In this document: positions 59,445 through 64,000 of the stretch, piece after piece
How positions within the stretch are numbered: position 1 is the stretch's first letter
Layout: each line of letters opens with the position of its first letter
Assembly (NCBI RefSeq): GCF_002288925.2
Contig: NW_022098069.1
Span: 68,034,749 to 68,098,748, forward strand
Direction: 5' to 3'
DNA: 64,000 bases
Source of the DNA: Delphinapterus leucas
Lineage: Eukaryota > Chordata > Mammalia > Artiodactyla > Monodontidae
The notes under the pieces: generated by a model
Database searches by the model: none
Seen by the model: only the letters and a program-made list of their open reading frames with translations
What the model was told of the DNA's origin: nothing
Program-made: the position numbers and the translations under genes

Positions 59445-61765
59445 GTATTAACGCTGACTTAAAAGATCCCCATATTAGCACAGTTTTTAAAAAATGACTG
59501 CATTAGCAATATATTATAGAAGCACAGCTTGCTTGTAATTTTCTGTCTCACATACTCAGCATGGAAATTTTTTCAGTCAGAATACCTGAAGTTGTAATCA
59601 TTTAGAAGAGGTGACACAAGCTAAATGGATTCTTGTGCTTAGAAAAATGTAAGAGAGTACAGTGATCAACAGAAAAGTCCCACCAGGACATTTCTTTATC
59701 CTCATTTTCACGTCAAATCTCCTTGTTTTGGAACCTGCAGTAAAGTTTTGACTCTATTAATTATGACATTACTGCCTGCTGCTATCAACTTAAGGACAAT
59801 GTCAAAAACGCTGAACTGTGAAAACCAGCAGGGGTGAAGGAGCATGGAAAATGGAATGTTTCAGTAGGAGAAACTCTCTAAAGGAAGGAATCCGGTGCCC
59901 AGAGACCATTATCTGGTAAAAACATTTGTCTGACTGTGGGTATAAGCCAAAAACATTTCATTTACAGTGGGCACCATAGAGGAGGCCAGTGCCAGACATA
60001 ACTATTTTAGCTGCTTTTTCTATGTCATGGCAAGTATCACAGAATTCTATAGGAAAAGTAAGTGAAATGCATTAACCAGTGACTTACCCTCTGGGAAGCC
60101 ACAACTTACAGCAGACTAAGTAATGACACTGAGGGGCCATGGCACCCAAACTGGTCTGGCTTTCTTTACCAGTAGGATTTTTTAGGAAGGGAAATTGGTA
60201 GTCTTTTCCCCTTTCTCCATTTTTTAGAGGCTCCCTTAAGGAGCATATTCTACTGAAGCCCATGAGTAAAATCTTGCTTTCTTAAGAAGGCTAGGAGTGT
60301 TGCTCTTTTTAAAAGGACAGAGGAGACCTGCCGCTGAAGGGCAGGGCAACATGACATCTTTTCCTTTCCTCAGCATTCAGTACTCTAACCTGTGCCCTCA
60401 TCATCCTGGGGCTGGTACACTGCACCTGCTTCAGACACCTCCCATCATCTCAGCCCACCTACTGTTCCAGGCTTTACTGAGCCACCCAGTAAAGCCACCC
60501 AGGCTTTACTGAGCCACTCCGCAGAGGATCACCTTGCAGCACCGGGTGCAAGGTGCTCCAAGCTCTCTCACCTAATACTTTGGGGCTCCTCAGATGCCTC
60601 AATGTGGGATGCCTGTGGGACCTATGGGACTCACACCTGTGGCCCGAAAGTGTCTGTGCTTGGAGGCAGGGTAACCAAATTCCCTTCTCTTCCATCCCTT
60701 GGGTGGATAGATCTGAGCCATTTCTACATGGTTCCACAGGTGGTACCATTGGCAGGAAGCCCCAGCTGCCCACAGTGGCAACCAACCAGACAACACACCC
60801 TTGTGTTAGCTCTCCTCCCTCCCTGTTTCCCACTACCCAGTTCCCCACTCTTGTTCTTCAAGATCACTTCTCAAAATGAACTACCTGCACGCAAGCTACG
60901 CCTCAGGGCTCCGCTTTCGGGGAACACCCAGGCTAAGCCAGCCTCCTAACTGGTCCATAACAGATACACTTTTTTCATTACTAAATGTAACGGGTAGAAA
61001 TATACTTTTTTTGTATTTGCAATAATGAAGTTTCCACTTCTACTTTGTAATTGGGGTGGGGGAGTACTTATTTGGTCCAAGGTAACTCAGCATCTTTCGG
61101 TTAAAAAAGTCTCTTTAGATTATTATAGGGTCAATCCTTTAGCATTTAAGCTTGGCCAGTTCTGGATTCTTCCCCTCCTCTCCTCCTGTACTTCCCCCCA
61201 GAGACCATTTAAGTTCTCAGATACTTAAATATCACCCTAGCTTCTTTTACCTTCTCTAGGACAGCATTTGCTTTCCTCTTCCCTAGGACAAAAGTCCAGA
61301 ATCTCCTGGTCTAGTAATAGTAAGATATTGTAGGGAGAAAAAAAGACAAATAAGAAAAATATGGTTTAAAAGATTACAAAGGTATTATGCTTTTTCAGGT
61401 CTCTACCCTCTTTTCAATATCTTGATATCACTGTCTACTAGCACCATTTTTTGCCATGTCAGTTCTCTAAAAAGGAAACAACAGTGGCTTCCAATTTACT
61501 ATCTTTGATACCTAGTCTGAACTTCTCTTCTCTAGCTGTACTTAAACTTAGTGTCAGTATCCCTTGAAGTGAAGGAGTACATAGGGTACCAAAATTGGGG
61601 TAATATTAAGAGGAGGAAAGGGGACTAAGGACGTGACCAGCAATTGCCATTAAAGTTTGCCACCATGATATACTTTTCTTACTGTCTTTCACATGACCTC
61701 CTGCAGCAAAAAACAATGCCTGGTTCAATAACTGAAGTTTACTCTCTAGTACACAGACAAACTAC
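59445..61765. other. Unassigned intergenic stretch with a GC-richer block
   Basis: AT-rich flanks surround a more GC-rich block at about 60300-60960 with overlapping open frames of 185, 124 and 108 codons in different frames and strands. None shows a known domain, so coding status is not supported. It contains a short duplication with hairpin potential (60467-60517). Confidence 0.45.
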
Positions 61766-61769
61766 ATTT

Positions 61770-62095
61770 CCCAATCTCCTTGCCGTCAGGTTGGAGCCAT
61801 CCGACTGTGTTCTGGACAGTGGAATGTAAGCAGAGCGATTTACACCACTGTGAGCCTTGGCCCATAAAACTCTTCCACCCCCAATCCTCCATTTCCTCTT
61901 CTTCTGTGGTAACCTTGGGAATCACACATGGAAGATGATGACATCAAAAGACAGATGAGCTTGGGTCTCTGAATGGTTGTCCTTTATTCTCCCCACACTG
62001 CCACCCCCATCGCATTAGATTGGGGTGTAAATGAATAACTAAGGTTTATTGTGTTAAGCCACTGAGACTCGAAGGTGGTTATAACAGTGAGTGCC
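61770..62095 (+). mobile_element. Possible MLT1-like LTR fragment
   Basis: GGACAGTGGAATGTAAGCAG upstream and TTGTGTTAAGCCACTGAGAC near the end fit the MLT1-like pattern of the other copies. Confidence 0.5.
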
Positions 62096-62129
62096 ATTTA
62101 CCCTAATGCAGCCCTCAGTATCGTGCATG

Positions 62130-62470
62130 GGAATTCTCTTACCTAAAGTGTATAATCTCTTCCCTCCATTTTTTTCTAATCAAAATCCTACCAATGTGTA
62201 GAAACCCACCTGGAATCTTACCCAATCCACAAACTTTTTGCTGACCATTACAGCTCACGGTGACCTCTCTCTTCTAACTCCTAGGGCACTGTTACCCTAT
62301 TTGGACCTTAAATAAGTACTGCTTTACTTTCTTATATGGCTTTTCATGTGCTACTTGCCCAACTAGATTATAAGTTCCCCAGTGTAGAAGGCTATTTGTT
62401 ATTATTATTATCATTATCGTCATCATCATTAGGTACCTAAAGCAATTGTCAACAGTCTATGTAGGTGGTA
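62130..62470 (+). mobile_element. L2 3' end
   Basis: CATGTGCTACTTGCCCAACT, AGATTATAAGTTCCCCAGTG and an ATTATTATTATC run (62398-62430) follow an L2 end. Confidence 0.55.
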
Positions 62471-62479
62471 CATCAGGAA

Positions 62480-64000
62480 TGAAAAGTCAGAAGTCACATA
62501 AGGCTTATAAAGGTCCTATAAATGTCATTGCATGATTCTAGCTTGGGCTAACTATAAGAACTCAGCCCCAGTAATTCTGGCTCACAGGCACAACAATGAA
62601 TTCCCTGAGGATAAAATTAATTCCTATATATAAATGAGTTGTTCAGAAATACATTTAATTTTCTTTTTTCCTCAAGGGCTAATTAATGTTAGCATTTCCC
62701 CCAACTCTCCCGTCAAGCATATTGAACAATATCACAAATTGTGAAAGGAAGGATTAGAATGTGAGATCTCTTTGAAATTCCCCACACTACTGATTTTCTC
62801 TCACCCAGCTTCTCATTTGAAATGAAAGTCAGCAGGTTTAGTACAATTTGTGCTGGATATTATGAGTCTACTTTTCAATAATAACAACAGCAGCAACAAT
62901 AATAAGTACTTCTTTCCATTCCTGAATTTCCTCTCTCTGACCCTAAATGTTAAACAGTGATATTCATCATTTTTTGTTCTCTTTCTCTAATTGTGAGAAG
63001 AACAAGCTGCTAAAGTTTATCATTTCAGGTAGGCATGATTAATTTTGCAATTAAGCAAAGGGAGGTTTGGGAGTAAGTGTTTTAAGTGTAAAGACTAAGA
63101 ACTTGAACCAAGCACATATTCACAAATTTTATACAAGTTGCTGTTTGAAGATGCTGGAAACCATTTCAAACTGGACAAAAAAAAAAAGGTGACTATAAAT
63201 TTTGATGCTGTTGAACCGTGCCTGTTCAGTAATGCAGATACATACCTCTGACTCCCTTATTCATGCCATGGGGCTTAGTGCTAGCAATTTGCTTTTCTGT
63301 CCAGTCAATGCACTTTCATTCTGAGCTGGAGAGAAACTCTGCAATTGTACAGTTCATGACCTCCAGGCGTTAATTTCTTCTCCATCGAAGCTACTTGTGT
63401 AGAGATCAGTGTCTGCTGGCTGTACCAGTGTTTCTAACAATCACACAGCATTCAGTCTCATCCTTTTCAAGTCCCAAGTACAACATGTTAATGATGAAGA
63501 ATAAATTTTCTAGCCTTTCAAGGAACAGCTTGAAAGGACACAGCAACATGGGACAAGTATCTAAAAAAGCAAAGAAACATTTTTATGGGCAGTCTATCAC
63601 CATTGCATCTGAATTTCTTAGCAACCATAATTTAACCTTTGGTTGACAGGAAGGAAGGACAAGAACTAGGATATAAATACACTGGTTCATATATTTTCCT
63701 CCTCTAAAAACTCTAATGTGAGAATTGCCTTTTAATATGTGGTTGAAGTTTTTTTTTTTTTAAATATAGCCACCATTAGAGATTTTCTGCAGAGGTTTTC
63801 AAAATGTATTTCTCAAAGCCACAGGTTTTCCATGGTGGTACCTCAGGGCTGCCAAAATTGGGGCTGAGTGTGTGTGTGGGGAAGGTTCTTTCCCCTTCCT
63901 ACCCCAGGAGTTTTGCTTTTTATGTTTTACATTTGGATTTCTACATGAAGTTTACAATAAAAAAATGGATTCTGGGGGAAAAAATTTTTAAATCCCTGAA
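62480..64000. other. Unassigned AT-rich intergenic stretch
   Basis: No gene or confident repeat seen up to the right edge. There are small AAC/AAT-rich runs at about 62878-62905. Confidence 0.45.

Overview
The window is vertebrate nuclear DNA from a mammal, almost certainly a cetacean. The lineage call rests on six copies of a ~200 bp tRNA-derived SINE of the CHR type, which characterises whale, dolphin and hippo genomes. It has the head GGGCTTCCCTGGTGGCGCAG, an RNA polymerase III B box and an A tail, and most copies are flanked by clear target-site duplications. Older CHR relatives, an artiodactyl-type L1, MIR, L2, MaLR LTRs and Tigger DNA transposons fill much of the rest.

Only one protein-coding exon can be supported: the first coding exon of TRPC3, on the minus strand at 19087-19298. 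It encodes the N-terminal extension of the long TRPC3 isoform (MSTKVSKCKEQARV...) and ends in a consensus GTGAGTA splice donor. It lies in a strong CpG island (about 18.4-19.7 kb) with a purine/G-rich tract just upstream. Everything to the left (1-19086) is therefore intron 1 of TRPC3. The large next exon carrying the ankyrin repeats is not present and must lie beyond the left edge. A second CpG-rich patch sits inside the intron at about 7.69-8.36 kb.

Everything to the right (about 19.8-64 kb) is upstream intergenic DNA with no supportable gene. From general knowledge of mammalian synteny this would be the TRPC3-KIAA1109 interval (human 4q27), but the neighbour itself is not seen. This part holds the longest mobile element, a 5'-truncated minus-strand L1 (33.5-35.2 kb) with a long stretch of ORF2. 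It also holds several nested insertions: a Tigger inside an L1, an L1 inside an L2, and an LTR-like block inside an L1.

No CRISPR array, operon, phage or other prokaryotic system is present, and no convincing novel gene system was found. Repeat family names were assigned by eye from remembered consensus features, so subfamily labels are provisional and boundaries without a target duplication are approximate.
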